Source: Thalassomonas sp. RHCl1
GTDB taxonomy: Bacteria; Pseudomonadota; Gammaproteobacteria; Enterobacterales; Alteromonadaceae
Direction of reading: 5' to 3'
Assembly (NCBI RefSeq): GCF_947387555.1
Contig: NZ_CANDNZ010000026.1
Location: 1 to 50,171, forward strand
Length of the DNA: 50,171 nucleotides
The position numbers and the translations under genes were made by a program. The notes under the pieces are model-generated. The model did not search any database. It saw only the letters and a list, made by a program, of their open reading frames with translations, and was not told where the DNA came from. Shown here in pieces: positions 49,633 through 50,171 of this stretch (its first letter is position 1; the number at the start of each line of letters is the position of its first letter).

Positions 49633-50171
49633 AATTTTAACCTCGCTATTTTTCTATGTTTCGCCAATGGGGTTGACGATTGAATAGTGATGGCAACCAA
49701 GCCGCATAATGTGAGCAGCAAAAACCGGTCACCGGGTGATTACGCCTATCAAGGCTTACAGCAGGTTTGCAGAAAGAAGATACGTCTTATCTAAATATTC
49801 CATATTTATGACTGAGAATATGACTTCATGGATAAATGCTCGTCCCTGTGACCAAGAGCAAAAGATGGCATGTAGACAATGTAACCTATATAAATTGATT
49901 GTCAAATAGCCTTTTAAAATAATGATTAAGCTTTTGGTATGTGTAATACAGTGTCATTTCGGAGACAGTTTGGCTTATAAAAATCACAATCAGATGGCGC
50001 CATAGCAGTGGCTTATTAACTGTTTATTTTATTTGCTACCCAGCTAGCTATAGATTTACCATAACAGGCTAAACCGGCGCTCAATCAAGTTATGGGACAT
50101 ATATGGTCACTCCCCCCGAGTCAAATAGATTTGGGGATTTTCTCTTCTTTTTGCCTGCTTCTGCTATATGC
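49633..50171. promoter_or_regulatory. lanA upstream region with candidate promoter
   Basis: On the minus strand, TTGACA (49905-49900) and TACATT (49883-49878) with a 16-base spacer could be a sigma70 promoter, giving a leader of about 240 bases. The remainder (to 50171) shows no convincing gene; a 34-codon frame starting near 49690 on the plus strand lacks a ribosome site. Confidence 0.4.

Overview
The window looks like a chromosomal segment of a marine gammaproteobacterium. The NorR/Hmp nitric oxide pair, HPP protein, RidA and GFA proteins, LysR/TetR regulators and overall codon style resemble Alteromonadales, and I would guess Colwelliaceae such as Thalassomonas. That assignment is inference; there is no rRNA marker. 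I saw no tRNA, rRNA, CRISPR array, prophage or intact insertion sequence.

Region 1 (1-21,200) is mostly ordinary. It holds a SymE-type toxin, a periplasmic solute-binding protein, an alpha/beta hydrolase with a divergent LysR regulator, a RidA-GFA pair, a TetR regulator, an exported M20 amidohydrolase, an exported metal-dependent amidohydrolase with its own LysR regulator, a Crp-like regulator divergent from adenosine deaminase, a large secreted protein, and a NO-detoxification locus (norR / hmp / HPP). The norR-hmp intergenic region has three GT-N7-AC boxes, an FNR/Dnr-type box and a sigma54-like promoter.

Region 2 (about 21,500-36,900) is the most unusual part: a divergent gene cluster around a 37-codon gene (30,988-31,101) whose product ends in GCLSCS. 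Rightward, after a probable attenuator, follow a cysteine-dioxygenase-like cupin, a putative recognition/partner protein, a GNAT acetyltransferase, a DUF692/MNIO multinuclear iron oxidase, an AMP-forming acid ligase and a PhyH-type Fe/2-oxoglutarate dioxygenase. Leftward run an HpaB/PvcC-type flavin hydroxylase, a GT1 glycosyltransferase, an S9-like hydrolase, a nucleotidyltransferase, a second acid ligase and a Stf0 sulfotransferase, with a convergent GT4 glycosyltransferase at the edge. I read this as a RiPP pathway in which a Cys-containing C-terminus is oxidised by non-heme iron enzymes and then acylated, glycosylated and/or sulfated. I know of no described pathway with this combination. 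An ABC exporter pair follows on the opposite strand (37,023-38,746).

Region 3 (39,000-40,600) holds two toxin-antitoxin modules, ParDE and CcdAB, each with a repeat-type operator, plus a 57-aa gene directly after parE and a 12-G tract upstream of ccdA.

Region 4 (40,800-50,171) holds a second RiPP locus: a type 2 lanthipeptide synthetase (LanM) and its 66-aa precursor, separated by a terminator-like hairpin. Nearby are a papain/C39-like cysteine peptidase with a Cys-rich tail, a DUF917 protein and a large AAA/TPR ATPase. No LanT transporter is visible; the peptidase could be the missing leader protease.
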